Positions 1-8,946 are shown, counted from the stretch's first letter. The stretch: DNA of 64,000 nucleotides from Halalkalibacter okhensis (GCF_000787375.1 NZ_JRJU01000002.1:223920-287919), one strand, 5' to 3'. Notes: a model not told the origin generated them from the sequence alone. Program-made: numbers and translations.

Positions 1-165
1 GACATTATTCCACCACATTGTCGGATGTTGTTCAGCAATCCCACCAGCCAGGAAATTCGTGCTACATTTTCTCGTAGAAGAGGCCACAACCTCTCCATCT
101 TCACTAAATACTGTGCATTTATGATTGGTCGTTCCTAGATCGTGCGCTAGAATGTATTTCCCCAT
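1..165 (-). CDS. FGGY-family carbohydrate kinase, N-terminal part (cut by window edge)
   Basis: Reading leftwards from ATG at 165 gives 55 residues beginning MGKYILAHDLGTTNHKC and running off the window. DLGTTNHK is the phosphate-1 (ATP-binding) motif of the FGGY/actin-fold sugar kinases, and AEQHPTMWW matches the EQxPxxWW segment that follows in xylulokinase- and glycerol kinase-like members. An AGGGGGC ribosome binding site lies 6 bases ahead of the start. It is 18 bases downstream of the aldolase gene on the same strand, so the two probably share an operon for an unidentified sugar or polyol. The substrate cannot be told from the N-terminus. Confidence 0.85.
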   Translation of the reverse strand, partial: MGKYILAHDLGTTNHKCTVFSEDGEVVASSTRKCSTNFLAGGIAEQHPTMWWNNV

Positions 166-183
166 TTCGAGCCCCCTATATTA

Positions 184-834
184 CTATAATCGGTTTTGAT
201 ACACGTTCCAATCTTCTGAAAATTGCACCAATCCCTTATCTGTCATTGGATGCTCTAACATTTGTTTGAACACTTTAAGAGACATTGTTGCCGCTTTTGC
301 TCCACGACTTGCTATGGCAACTACATCGTGGTTACTACGTATACTTGCACCAATAACTTTCGTACTCATTTCTTGAGCCTTAAAAACGTTTACAGTATCC
401 TCAATAAATTGAAGCCCCTCTAAACCAATATCATTCATTCTTCCTATATAAGGACTCACATACGTAGCTCCGGCTTTAGCTGCCAAAATGGCTTGTGATA
501 CCGAAAATACTAATGTCATATTTGTTTCAATTCCTTGTTTTGTCAATACGCTGCAAGCCTTTAAAGCCTCGATCCCCATTGGCAGTTTAATGACAGGGTG
601 ATCAAGTAACTCGACAATTTCTAATGCCTCATTCACCATTTCCTCGCTCTTATCTTTTGTAAGCTGGTACCAAACCTTTCCATCTACCCTTTGATTAATT
701 TCCTTCATAATTGCTTTTGGCTGTAAATTTTGTTTTGATAGAATAGAAGGGTTTGTTGTAACCCCATCTAACATTGGCAATTGCATCACATGTTCAATCT
801 CCTCAAGGTTTGCAGTATCTAAGTAAATTTCCAT
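184..834 (-). CDS. fsa: Fructose-6-phosphate aldolase / transaldolase-like protein
   Basis: The product has 216 aa, the size of the short FSA/TalC transaldolase subfamily rather than full-length transaldolase. The N-terminal MEIYLDTANLEEI and the TTNPS motif (26-30) are typical, and Lys83 in the VIKLPMG strand is the expected Schiff-base lysine. The family catalyses reversible cleavage of fructose-6-phosphate or related ketose phosphates, or transaldolase transfer, in the cytosol. The start has a good GAGGAGGT site. It sits between a GntR regulator upstream and an FGGY kinase downstream, which suggests a sugar-catabolic operon in which kinase and aldolase act in series. The true substrate is unknown. 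Confidence 0.9.
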   Translation of the reverse strand: MEIYLDTANLEEIEHVMQLPMLDGVTTNPSILSKQNLQPKAIMKEINQRVDGKVWYQLTKDKSEEMVNEALEIVELLDHPVIKLPMGIEALKACSVLTKQGIETNMTLVFSVSQAILAAKAGATYVSPYIGRMNDIGLEGLQFIEDTVNVFKAQEMSTKVIGASIRSNHDVVAIASRGAKAATMSLKVFKQMLEHPMTDKGLVQFSEDWNVYQNRL

Positions 835-946
835 AAATAAGTACCTCCTCTTTTTTAAAAAAAATAAGATTTTTATTTTAAATAAGGGAGTAATGATGTC
901 AGGTTGTCTTTACCAGTTGATATCTCTAATCCCTAATCTAAATTCA

Positions 947-1675
947 TTAAATAGATGTATTAACCGTAAAACTACTAAAATCCCCTCGATACCTTGCTAT
1001 GGTATATTCAAACGGCATCTGATTATCAAGGTAGGCTATAGTTTTAATTAACATGACAGCCGCATTAGGTTCTATGTTAAGCCATATTGCCTCCTGAGAA
1101 GAAGCATTAATTGCCTCCATAATTCGTTTGGCGTTTTTAATATTTAAATGGTAGGTTTTTTGTAATATTTCATAGAGTGAAAAATTTGTTAAGTCTTCCT
1201 TTAATAAGTCAGGTGCTAACTCTTTAGGAATATAGGTAGAGACGATCACAACAGGACTTTTTTTTACATACCTGAGTCTTTCGATATAAACGAACTTATT
1301 GTATTTTTCATGGAATATTTTGTTTATATGATCATTACAATCAACATCTTTTATATCTAGTAATTTCGTCGAGTTAGGTAATCCTTTTTCCTCCATCTCA
1401 TCTTTAAAACTCGTTAGATTTTCAAGGAATCGCTGGTTGATCTTAGGTTGTGATACAAAAGTTCCTAACCCTTTTTTTCGCTTTAATACCCCTTCATTCA
1501 CCAGATCATTAATGGCCTGGCGTACAGTCGGCCTACTTATATCAAACATGTCACTTAATTCACGCTCTGAAGGAATCATTTCACCAACTTTTATTTTATT
1601 TATATGAATCTCTTTTTTTAATAGTTCCTTGACTTGATAATAAAGCGGTAAAGGACTATCTTTATTTATTTTCAT
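947..1675 (-). CDS. GntR-family regulator (HutC type with UTRA domain)
   Basis: The protein has 242 aa. Residues 5-70 form a GntR winged helix (PLYYQVKELLKKEI, IPSERELSDMFDISRPTVRQ, GLGTFV wing), and residues about 90-235 fit the UTRA small-molecule domain of the HutC subfamily. Such proteins usually repress a sugar operon until a phosphorylated sugar binds. It is read in the same direction as the aldolase and kinase genes, about 110 bases upstream, so it is the likely local regulator. The region before its start carries two direct copies of TCCTATTTG (near 1692-1711), a possible but unproven binding site. Confidence 0.88.
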   Translation of the reverse strand: MKINKDSPLPLYYQVKELLKKEIHINKIKVGEMIPSERELSDMFDISRPTVRQAINDLVNEGVLKRKKGLGTFVSQPKINQRFLENLTSFKDEMEEKGLPNSTKLLDIKDVDCNDHINKIFHEKYNKFVYIERLRYVKKSPVVIVSTYIPKELAPDLLKEDLTNFSLYEILQKTYHLNIKNAKRIMEAINASSQEAIWLNIEPNAAVMLIKTIAYLDNQMPFEYTIARYRGDFSSFTVNTSI

Positions 1676-1745
1676 ATTTATCCCTAATATTCCTATTTGT
1701 TCCTATTTGAATTTTAACAACTATAGATGCGGTTCCCAACTCTAT

Positions 1746-1871
1746 TTAACCCAGGTCTTTACAAATCGTCTCCTCTGTCACAATAAACATTTTACTTAGT
1801 TCAGAAATACGAATAATTCAATTTAAATTAACTAAATCTGTTATTTCCCCACGCCTTTCCACTATTAACAT
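1746..1871 (-). pseudogene. Relic of a DeoR-family regulator N-terminus
   Basis: From ATG at 1871, preceded by a CTGGAGGT ribosome binding site, the frame reads MLIVERRGEITDLVNLN, a TGA stop, then IIRISELSKMFIVTEETICK followed by DLG and a TAA. This matches the DeoR helix-turn-helix pattern (ERRxxIxxLxxxxxxxxVxxLSxxFxVSxxTIRxDL) almost position by position across the internal stop. Nothing recognisable continues after residue 41, so the gene has lost its sensor domain. The remaining sequence from 1872 to 2118 shows no gene. I infer a former DeoR regulator of the neighbouring sugar genes, now replaced by the GntR protein. The match is by eye. Confidence 0.6.
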
Positions 1872-2118
1872 TTAATACCTCCAGCATAGAATATATTAGT
1901 TTTCTTACATACCAAAAACCCAATTAACTTATACTTAGTTTTTATTAGAAGTCCGTGTAGAAACTAGCTTAGTAAAAGTTATATTTAATACTGCATCTGT
2001 AACACCGAAATCAGTTGAATTTTTATTTACTCCTGGTAACAATATAACAACTTTGTTCGTTTTTGTATATTGTTTTGGGAGTACCATTATAAAAACACAT
2101 AAATACGAAGTGTCTTAC

Positions 2119-2496
2119 CTAAGCAAGCACAATGATCAGACAAAGAATAAACACAACACCCGAAACCGGTGTCATCACATACCTTTCCTTCTTACTTCGA
2201 GATACTAGATTAGCTAGTGTATTTATACCAAGAAAAATGGTAATCATCCATACAAGGATATTGGTAGGTAAAAAATCTAACCCAGTAATGACGTTTGTAT
2301 GTAGCAAGAAAACCAAACCCATAAATAAAAGAATAATCGCATTACCTGCACTTACTATACGGAATTTCTTAGGTAAAACCTTATAATATCCTCCCATTGC
2401 ATATTCACCTAATGGATACCCGAGAGAAAGCATTATTTGAAAAGCAGCAATACACACACATATCATTGCAACCACGATCGAAAAAATGTAAACCAT
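2119..2496 (-). CDS. Small four-helix membrane protein, unknown function
   Basis: I place the start at ATG 2496 because AGAGGTGG lies 5 bases ahead; an upstream in-frame GTG at 2505 overlaps that site. The 125-residue product has four hydrophobic segments (roughly residues 4-24, 45-65, 75-95 and 105-125 of this start) with short polar loops such as SRSKKERY before the last. No catalytic motif is visible. It stands alone between a gene-poor stretch and the HAD phosphatase gene. I do not recognise the family with certainty. Confidence 0.7.
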   Translation of the reverse strand: MVYIFSIVVAMICVCIAAFQIMLSLGYPLGEYAMGGYYKVLPKKFRIVSAGNAIILLFMGLVFLLHTNVITGLDFLPTNILVWMITIFLGINTLANLVSRSKKERYVMTPVSGVVFILCLIIVLA

Positions 2497-2562
2497 ATTC
2501 TCCACCTCTACTCCTATAAATATTTGTGTCCCTAGTCACACCTAAGATGTGACTAGAGAGCT

Positions 2563-3201
2563 TCACCTACTTGATTGTTGCAAAATCACTTCCTGCAACT
2601 CCTCAGGTGTATCAACAAAGTAATCTGGCTTTTGATCCTGGACAAGTTCTTTTGCGTCATAGCCCCAACTCACCCAAATGACTTTGATTCCAGCTGACTT
2701 GCAGGCTATAATATCCCGTTGTTCATCCCCCACATAGATCACCTCAGATGAACTGAGACGATGCTCCTTAAGAAATTTGCGAATTAATTGATCCTTTCCG
2801 AAAATGACATTCGAACTCCATATTCTTGATATATTTTTTACTTGATTTCGCCTTAATACTTCCTTGATCACATCCTCTGAGTTAGAGGAAAGAATAGCCA
2901 TTTTGTGCCCTTCCCTTTCAAACATTTCCAACACTTCGTTGATTCTAGGGTATAGCGTGATTTCTTTAGCGTATTTTCGGTAGTACCGATAGAAGTCTGA
3001 AATAATGAGTGGCGTTTTCAAGATAGGAAAGTTCAGGTGCTTGGCTCTTTCAAGGATCGATAACCTTCTAAGTGCATGTAATTCCTCAGGTTTTATTTTT
3101 CGATACTGATGTTTGTTTGCAAATGCGTTCCATGCAGAGATGAAAACGATCCTGGAATCAGCAAGCGTACCATCAAAATCAAATAGAATATATTTAGGCA
3201 T
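2563..3201 (-). CDS. HAD-family hydrolase (phosphoglycolate phosphatase-like)
   Basis: I set the start at ATG 3201 because AAGGAG lies 7 bases upstream and the protein then begins MPKYILFDFDGTLADS, as HAD phosphatases do. It has 212 aa. Motif I is DFDGT with nucleophile Asp8, motif II is the LSSNSED segment, motif III the Lys of FGKDQ, and motif IV VGDEQRDI. The helical cap after motif I marks it as subfamily I (Gph/PpaX/beta-phosphoglucomutase-like). It should remove phosphate from a small metabolite in the cytosol; the substrate cannot be predicted. It appears monocistronic. Confidence 0.85.
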   Translation of the reverse strand: MPKYILFDFDGTLADSRIVFISAWNAFANKHQYRKIKPEELHALRRLSILERAKHLNFPILKTPLIISDFYRYYRKYAKEITLYPRINEVLEMFEREGHKMAILSSNSEDVIKEVLRRNQVKNISRIWSSNVIFGKDQLIRKFLKEHRLSSSEVIYVGDEQRDIIACKSAGIKVIWVSWGYDAKELVQDQKPDYFVDTPEELQEVILQQSSR

Positions 3202-3400
3202 CGGATATCTCCTTATAGATTCATATAAACATTGGCCCTCAATGCGGTCGTACAAGTACAATCATTATTTTACCATTTTATTCCGATTACTCCACCTTTT
3301 CTACATAGTTTAAAAGTGACCATCGATAACTATATATGTTATTAATGCTAGGTCAAAAATGTACGTGATTAAGGTAGAAACAAACGGCTGCTGATCAAAA

Positions 3401-3440
3401 CAAAAAAAAGTTATCACTCGTCTCATCCAACAAGTGATAG
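3401..3440 (-). terminator. Intrinsic terminator behind the LacI relic
   Basis: On the minus strand TATCACT (3439-3433) pairs with AGTGATA (3418-3412) and is followed by ACTTTTTTTTG. It sits immediately downstream of the stop codon of the LacI remnant, so it is probably that dead gene's own terminator, still intact. Confidence 0.6.
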
Positions 3441-3444
3441 GTAT

Positions 3445-3564
3445 TCACACAGATTCTCCACTAGAATCCCTTACAATCAACTCCGGCATAAAAGCATTTT
3501 TTGATTGGTAAGAATAAAAAGAGAATATCAGATTAAGCGCTACATCATATTGTAAGTTAAAAAG
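3445..3564 (-). pseudogene. C-terminal remnant of a LacI-family regulator
   Basis: An open frame of 39 codons without a start reads NLQYDVALNL, a short linker, then SYQSKNAFMPELIVRDSSG and ESV before a TGA. The MPELIVRxS(S/T) ending is the typical C-terminus of LacI-family sugar regulators; the intact LacI protein at 41.6-42.7 kb ends with the same LPPELVIRQST pattern. A stop lies directly upstream and no DNA-binding or sensor domain can be found in the surrounding 425-base gap (3202-3686), so only the tail survives. The following terminator is also preserved. Confidence 0.55.
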
Positions 3565-3630
3565 TTACATCCGTTTAATGTAAACAAGGTTTAATAACAT
3601 TTGAAACCAATAAGTAAGGGAAAACATCGA

Positions 3631-3672
3631 AAAAAGGAGTCCCGTCACCTGCATGCAAACGACGAGCCCCCT
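3631..3672 (-). terminator. Terminator of the ABC efflux operon
   Basis: On the minus strand GGGGGCTCGTC (3671-3661) pairs over 11 positions, with one mismatch and two G-T pairs, with GACGGGACTCC (3646-3636). A TTTTTT run follows. It lies 15 bases after the stop of the last permease gene. Confidence 0.75.
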
Positions 3673-3686
3673 TACTTATTTATTCT

Positions 3687-4781
3687 TTAACGCCTTTCCA
3701 TTAAGTTAATTCCAACACCCATGCAGACGACCCCAAATAACGCTAAGATGGATAATGGTTGCATTAACTCCACTAATCCGCGATCAAATAGGACTACTCC
3801 TTTTAAGGCTTCCATTCCGTAATAAATCGGCATTCCTTTAGAAAGAAGAAGCATAATGTCATTCGTTACAACTTCAATTGGCCAATAGGCGCCACCTAGC
3901 ATCGCCATTGCTGATGCGACAATTGGAATGGCCACTTGCAACTGCTGTGATGATTTCACTAACCCCATTAACAATATGCCAAGCGAGACAATCGCGAACA
4001 CATAACAAGCAATCACAACTAACAAATAACCAAAGCGCTCTCCAAGATCAAATCCAAATCCCCAATTGAAAATAAGGAAGACAACCAAAATTTGAGCATA
4101 ACCAATAGCAAAGCAATACAGTAAATGGCCTAAATACATTTGCCACTTTTGAAGCGGTGAAACGATGATCCTATCCCACGTCCCCCCTCTTTTCTCATCA
4201 GCAACATTCATTAATGTATACATGATCGTGTAGATCGAAAAGAATAAGGTCATACCAAATAGAACCTGGAGACGCTCATGATTTGTCGAGGCATTACCTT
4301 CTAAATAAGCAGTCGATACAGCGATGACAGGTTCCTGACTAAGACGCTCTACTTCCTTCCTAAATTCAGGAATCGTGGCCAGTTGCTCAGCTTTTTGTAA
4401 TCGTAGCTCTTCATAGAAAATTTGCTGTACATAACTTTCAACTAATAAACGATTGGCCTCATCTGTCGCTACGAGGAAGCGATAATCGTCCTCTTGCAAT
4501 TGCAGGGCAAAGTTGCTGTCTCCAGTTGCTAAAGAATTCCTTACCTCCTGTTCATCCGTCCATTCAAATTGATAGACATCGGATTGATTAAGTAGACTCA
4601 ACCATTTATCACGGTCTTCCTCTTCTAAGGAAGGTTCGGCATACGTATTGATGGTCACTTGTCGATCAAATCCAAAACCAGCAATAAAAAAGATAAATAC
4701 AATGGTTAATCCAAAAAAGGAAAGCACCAAAAATGGCATTCTACGAAACCTCTGCCACTGTAATAAAAAGATAGACGTCAT
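3687..4781 (-). CDS. ABC-2 type efflux permease (LnrN/YfiN-like)
   Basis: The 364-aa protein has one N-terminal membrane helix (about 15-37), a large extracytoplasmic domain (about 40-170) and a block of five helices from about 175 to 362, the ABC2_membrane_3 layout. The GGTWDRIIVSPLQKW coupling segment is conserved in this class. It begins inside the stop of the preceding permease (ATGA overlap), so the two are translationally coupled and probably form a heterodimeric pore with the ATPase at 6.1-7.0 kb. The set resembles Bacillus lnrLMN (yfiLMN), which exports polyene-type antibiotics, but the ligand here is unknown and no LnrJK two-component system is in view. Confidence 0.85.
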   Translation of the reverse strand: MTSIFLLQWQRFRRMPFLVLSFFGLTIVFIFFIAGFGFDRQVTINTYAEPSLEEEDRDKWLSLLNQSDVYQFEWTDEQEVRNSLATGDSNFALQLQEDDYRFLVATDEANRLLVESYVQQIFYEELRLQKAEQLATIPEFRKEVERLSQEPVIAVSTAYLEGNASTNHERLQVLFGMTLFFSIYTIMYTLMNVADEKRGGTWDRIIVSPLQKWQMYLGHLLYCFAIGYAQILVVFLIFNWGFGFDLGERFGYLLVVIACYVFAIVSLGILLMGLVKSSQQLQVAIPIVASAMAMLGGAYWPIEVVTNDIMLLLSKGMPIYYGMEALKGVVLFDRGLVELMQPLSILALFGVVCMGVGINLMERR

Positions 4782-6055
4782 TTAGAAACTGACCTCCTTT
4801 TCGGAAACATCAATACACTTACAAGTAAGAGGACAAGTGTCATGACAAGAATCCTAATTAACGGTTCCATAATTACGTCAAAATTTAACGTTTGTATCCA
4901 TTGTAAATAAGCGACTAAAGCAGATCCATTTGGAGTCCAATTTCCAATTGCCCTCACAGCATCCGGCATTTCTGTCATTGGGAAAAAGCTTCCTCCTGCA
5001 AAGGCAAAGAGTGTAATAATTCCCCCTGAAAATATATTTGACACTGCATCGCTATTATATCGAATCACGAGAGTCGTCAATAACGCTGCAAACCCTCCGA
5101 CACAGATAGAAATCACTAACGAAATAAGCAACATTCCTAGCCAAAACGAAGGCGACTCCCCGGAAAAGGCTTGGAAAATCAAACTTGATACCCCAAATAA
5201 GATAATAAGTTGAATAAATGCAATCACAGCTGCAGATAGTGTTTTTCCACTTAAATAAGTAAAAGCAGAAGTTCCCGAAAGTAAGATCCGATTAAAGACA
5301 TGCTCTTGCTTCTCCACAAATGCTCGACTAGATATCGTCGCTCCAACAAACAGGACGAACATCACCGCCATTCCGATCGTATAATATTGAAACGAACTAA
5401 CCGGCTCTCTACTAGAAATCGTCTCTATTCCTCCTAACTGAACCTCCTCCATTTCCTCTACAGGAGATACGCCCCCTAATGCCTGCGAAATAGCCGTTTC
5501 GTAGTTAAGATGATTGACAAAGCCAAAAATAAGCTCTTCAAAGATGGATCCTGCTAGAGATCCTGTCTCCGCAACCGTCATGTCTAATTCACTGCCTTCA
5601 CCTTGCTGCAAAAACATTCTGTTTAACGATTGGTACGTGAAATTATCAGGAATCATCAATACCGCTGTTAATTCTCCGGCTTCCAATGCCTCTTGAGCTT
5701 TCTCTTCCTCCATGTATACAACTTCAATCATTTCTCTAAACTCCTCATCTTCAAGGAGATCTACTAATAAACGATGAGGGCTCGTTTCTTTTGCCGCGGC
5801 ATGAAGCTCAGGGGCTGTTTCTTCCGTTAAGCCCAACTCATTCAATGTTCCAACAAAATGCTCGATCCCCTGATTCTCATCGTCATACGAAGCAACAGCT
5901 ACCTTCATTTCAATTCCTGAGGTATCTCCTCCAAGCAACCCTCTTAACGCAAATCCTAAAATAGCAATAAGCATAAGCGGCATAACTAGGAGCAAAAACA
6001 ATTCAGTTCGATTGCGAAACATGAGCAGCAGATCTTTTTTTAAAAAATCCAACAT
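4778..6055 (-). CDS. ABC-2 type efflux permease (LnrM/YfiM-like)
   Basis: The 425-aa product starts with the segment MLDFLKKDLLLMFRNR and one helix (about 18-38), then an acidic extracytoplasmic domain (about 45-215), then five or six helices to the C-terminus, with the coupling motif EHVFNRILLSGTSAF. It is the same fold as the following gene but a diverged paralogue, as in the LnrM/LnrN pair. It lies 11 bases downstream of the ATPase gene and overlaps the next permease by 4 bases. Its role is the membrane half of a multidrug or antibiotic exporter. Confidence 0.85.
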   Translation of the reverse strand: MLDFLKKDLLLMFRNRTELFLLLVMPLMLIAILGFALRGLLGGDTSGIEMKVAVASYDDENQGIEHFVGTLNELGLTEETAPELHAAAKETSPHRLLVDLLEDEEFREMIEVVYMEEEKAQEALEAGELTAVLMIPDNFTYQSLNRMFLQQGEGSELDMTVAETGSLAGSIFEELIFGFVNHLNYETAISQALGGVSPVEEMEEVQLGGIETISSREPVSSFQYYTIGMAVMFVLFVGATISSRAFVEKQEHVFNRILLSGTSAFTYLSGKTLSAAVIAFIQLIILFGVSSLIFQAFSGESPSFWLGMLLISLVISICVGGFAALLTTLVIRYNSDAVSNIFSGGIITLFAFAGGSFFPMTEMPDAVRAIGNWTPNGSALVAYLQWIQTLNFDVIMEPLIRILVMTLVLLLVSVLMFPKRRSVSK

Positions 6056-6066
6056 TGTCTCTCTCC

Positions 6067-6999
6067 TTAGTCTCTTAATTTACGTCCTGTTAGATGTAAG
6101 AACACATCTTCAAGAGTCGGTACTTGTACATGAACATTCACAATTTGAGCTTTATGAGAATCGGAAATATGAAAGATTTCGCCAAGGAGTCTTTTTCCTT
6201 TTGGTACAAGAAGCTTCAATCCTTTTTCTGTTTCAGTAGCTTGAAGGATCCCTTCGTGCGCCTGCAACCTTTCAAAGAGATCTCGATCATGGCGGTCCAG
6301 CTCAATAAAGATGGTTTCTTCTCCTGACAAGATACTCTTTAGTTCTTCCTTCGTTCCAGCTGCAATCACTTGTCCATGATCCATAATGTACACTCGGTCA
6401 CAAAGGCGCTCCACTTCCTCCATATAATGGCTCGTGTACAATACACTCAATCCTTTTTCTCGATTTAATTCACGTACCATTTCAAGAATATGACTTCGCG
6501 ATTGCGGGTCGATCCCAACAGTTGGTTCATCCATAATAAGAATTTCAGGTGAATGAAGCATGGCAGCAGCAATATTAATCCTTCTTTGCATCCCCCCTGA
6601 ATAAGTTTTCACAACCTCCTTTTGACGATCGATTAAACCTACTAATTCCAACACCTCTTGAATTCTTCTTTCAAGCTCTTTCCCTTTTAACCCGTAAATT
6701 CGACCAAAGAATTTCAAATTTTCATATGCGGTCAACTCTTGATAGAGTGCAATTTCTTGTGGGACCACCCCTAGAACCCGGCGGATCTGACCCGGATCTT
6801 TCAACACACTTTGCCCATGTAGCCTTACCTCACCAGATGTTGGTTTCACAAGGGACGAAATCATGGAAATCGTCGTTGATTTTCCTGCTCCATTAGGCCC
6901 AAGAAGCCCAACCGATTCTCCTTTATCCATATAAAAGCTGACTCCATCAACAGCCTTTCTTCCTTTAAAAACCTTTTGCAAATTTTCTGTTTCAAGCAT
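6067..6999 (-). CDS. ABC transporter ATP-binding protein (LnrL/YfiL-like)
   Basis: The protein has 310 aa, very close to Bacillus LnrL. Walker A is GPNGAGKST (34-42), the Q-loop lies near VVPQE, the signature is YSGGMQ (133-138), Walker B is ILIMDEP with Glu158, and the H-loop is in LYTSHYMEE. The C-terminal 80 residues are the regulatory extension common in drug-efflux ATPases. It is the first gene of a three-gene operon with two permeases. A TATACT hexamer at 7026-7031 (minus) could be its -10, but no clear -35 is visible. Confidence 0.9.
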   Translation of the reverse strand: MLETENLQKVFKGRKAVDGVSFYMDKGESVGLLGPNGAGKSTTISMISSLVKPTSGEVRLHGQSVLKDPGQIRRVLGVVPQEIALYQELTAYENLKFFGRIYGLKGKELERRIQEVLELVGLIDRQKEVVKTYSGGMQRRINIAAAMLHSPEILIMDEPTVGIDPQSRSHILEMVRELNREKGLSVLYTSHYMEEVERLCDRVYIMDHGQVIAAGTKEELKSILSGEETIFIELDRHDRDLFERLQAHEGILQATETEKGLKLLVPKGKRLLGEIFHISDSHKAQIVNVHVQVPTLEDVFLHLTGRKLRD

Positions 7000-7316
7000 G
7001 CCATCTACCTCCTCTTCGTCACTTTAGTATAGACATAAAAAGTTAGTTCCCCTACTGTCTTCCGTCACTATTTTTGATTTTAACCATGACTTAAGTCATT
7101 TTTTCTTCAAATTAATACTCAACGAGCTAGTTTATCAGCTATTAGGTAAGGAAAAACGACGGTCTAGCCTCCAATTAAAAAATTTTTTCAAATGAAAACG
7201 CCTCCTTTCATTTTCCCCCTAGTTCCTTTCTTATTCTTTTGTTATAGTAGTAAAGTTGTTTTGAAAATGAAGCAAATCCCAAGTACTTAGGGGTCAGAAG
7301 AAAGAGTGAAGTCATA
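7000..7316. other. Divergent intergenic region between ABC operon and FNT gene
   Basis: These 317 bases hold the promoters of two divergent transcripts and no gene. Visible items are the GAGGAGG site of the ABC operon, its possible TATACT -10, and an AAGAAAGAGTG purine run ahead of the transporter start. I see no clear operator, riboswitch or long palindrome. Confidence 0.5.
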
Positions 7317-8132
7317 ATGGAAAATCAAGCATTACAACAGGTTGAACAACTAGCCTTAAAGAAAGAGAAAGCATTCAGTGTCAGTCGATCTCGTTATATA
7401 TTTCGAGCCATTTTAGCTAGTCTTTTTATCGGGTTTGGTGTCATTGTTGCCTTTAAAACGGGAAATCTATTTTATCTAGAGGGATCTCCTTTCACATATC
7501 CAGTCGCTGCGATAACGTTCGGTGCAGCCATCATCCTCATCGCTTTTGGAGGCGGTGATTTATTTACCGGTAACGCGTTTTATTACACGTATACATGCTT
7601 ACAGAAGAAAATGGTATGGTCTAGCGCCCTGAAGCTGTTAAGCATGAGTTATGTTGGGAACTTACTAGGGGCCATCATGTTTGCTGTTATCATCTTTTTT
7701 ACTGGCCTATTTAACGATCCATCCGTAAATAGCTTCTTATTCAGTGTTGTTGGACAAAAAATGAATACACCTTGGTTAGAACTTCTCTTCCGAGGAATTT
7801 TATGTAACTGGCTCGTTTGCCTAGCCTTCTTCCTTCCGATGACAATGAAATCAGAAGGTGCGAAAATTTTTACAATGATGCTGCTTGTTTTCTGTTTCTT
7901 TATTTCAGGATATGAGCATAGTATTGCTAATATGGGGGCATTTGCGATTTCACTTGTACTAGAACATCCTGAAACGATCAGCTTTGGCGGAGCCATTCAC
8001 AATTTGATTCCTGTTACAATTGGAAACTTTATTGGTGGAAGCTTGTTCATGGGTGTGTTTTATCATTACCTAAATCAATCGAAACCAGCGGAGAAGCAAG
8101 GTGAGATTCGCGTATTTCGTTCAAATGCGTAA
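7317..8132 (+). CDS. Formate/nitrite transporter (FNT) family channel
   Basis: The 271-aa protein has six predicted helices in the FNT pattern. The two family signatures are present: GGGDLFTGNAF after helix 2 and CNWLVCLAFFL in helix 4, followed by the filter histidine in SGYEHSIANM. FNT proteins are pentameric channels for formate, nitrite, hydrosulfide or lactate across the cytoplasmic membrane. No formate lyase, nitrite reductase or sulfite reductase gene is nearby, so the anion cannot be inferred. It is a single-gene transcript ended by the hairpin at 8161-8202. The ribosome binding site (AAGAAAGAG) is only fair. Confidence 0.9.
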   Translation: MENQALQQVEQLALKKEKAFSVSRSRYIFRAILASLFIGFGVIVAFKTGNLFYLEGSPFTYPVAAITFGAAIILIAFGGGDLFTGNAFYYTYTCLQKKMVWSSALKLLSMSYVGNLLGAIMFAVIIFFTGLFNDPSVNSFLFSVVGQKMNTPWLELLFRGILCNWLVCLAFFLPMTMKSEGAKIFTMMLLVFCFFISGYEHSIANMGAFAISLVLEHPETISFGGAIHNLIPVTIGNFIGGSLFMGVFYHYLNQSKPAEKQGEIRVFRSNA

Positions 8133-8160
8133 TAATACTAATTCTCACTTAGGTAAACGA

Positions 8161-8202
8161 AAAAAAAGCAGGCAAAGCTACTACAGCTTTCCTGCTTTTT
8201 TT
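8161..8202. terminator. Bidirectional intrinsic terminator
   Basis: GCAGG plus AAAGCT (8168-8179) pair with AGCTTT plus CCTGC (8185-8195), flanked by A7 on the left and T7 on the right. It serves the FNT gene on the plus strand and the helicase operon arriving on the minus strand. Confidence 0.9.
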
Positions 8203-8205
8203 CGT

Positions 8206-8946
8206 TTATCTGTTATTCCTCCACCCAACCCGCTCATGCTCTTCTATCTGATTCTCAAGCGTATCATCAAAGCGATCAAGCCATGTATTCCAAACGCGCA
8301 CGTAGAAGGTGTCCTGCTCTTTGTTATACAGTTGAAATTCCAAACATGGAACGTGCACGACCGTCTGTTGCTCAAAACTTGTTACATCGGACACGACGGT
8401 TTGAAATCCGTCTTCATCCAACCCATTTTTTTGCTCGGAAAGAACGTTTAAAATTCGCTCCTTTGTGATGAGATTCTTTGATTCTGCATAGCGGTAAAGA
8501 GTCCATTGTTCATCTACTTCTGGCACAGACCCACTCATTTCCGGCCAAAATTCATCATGAACTGGGCTGTAAAAAAGCTCTGCTGCTTCTTCTTCCAATT
8601 CTTCTTCCATGATGCCTGTCTTAAGTTGTTCTTGCCCTTTGGTTGTTAGCTTAAAAATGGATCTTTCGAGGTAAATCAAACCTGTTCGTTGCATTTTCTC
8701 CATCAAATCTGCAATAAAGAGTTCCTCTACTAATAACATTTCCGACAAATTGGCAGCGCGCCGGATATCTGTCTGTTCAACAGCAAGCAGGATCATTTTC
8801 ATGAGAATATCCATCTTCGATCGCTTGACCCGTTTACATATCACATCAACCGTTTCAAGTGGCACATACCACATAGCAGACTCTTTGATTTGAACATTTG
8901 GGTTTTCAAGCAAACTAGTTTGTAAACGTTCCATTACCTTATCCAT
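8206..8946 (-). CDS. Winged-helix-like protein of the helicase operon, unknown function
   Basis: The 246-aa product contains a segment at about 43-108 that reads like a winged helix (DILMKMILLAV, LSEMLLVEELFIADLMEKM, TGLIYLERSIFKLTTKGQEQL), followed by an acidic stretch (EEELEEEAAELF) and a beta-rich C-terminal half. Its start lies inside the helicase gene (8-base overlap), so it is translationally coupled to it and presumably acts with it. I do not recognise the family; nucleic-acid binding is inferred from the winged-helix look only. Confidence 0.75.
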   Translation of the reverse strand: MDKVMERLQTSLLENPNVQIKESAMWYVPLETVDVICKRVKRSKMDILMKMILLAVEQTDIRRAANLSEMLLVEELFIADLMEKMQRTGLIYLERSIFKLTTKGQEQLKTGIMEEELEEEAAELFYSPVHDEFWPEMSGSVPEVDEQWTLYRYAESKNLITKERILNVLSEQKNGLDEDGFQTVVSDVTSFEQQTVVHVPCLEFQLYNKEQDTFYVRVWNTWLDRFDDTLENQIEEHERVGWRNNR

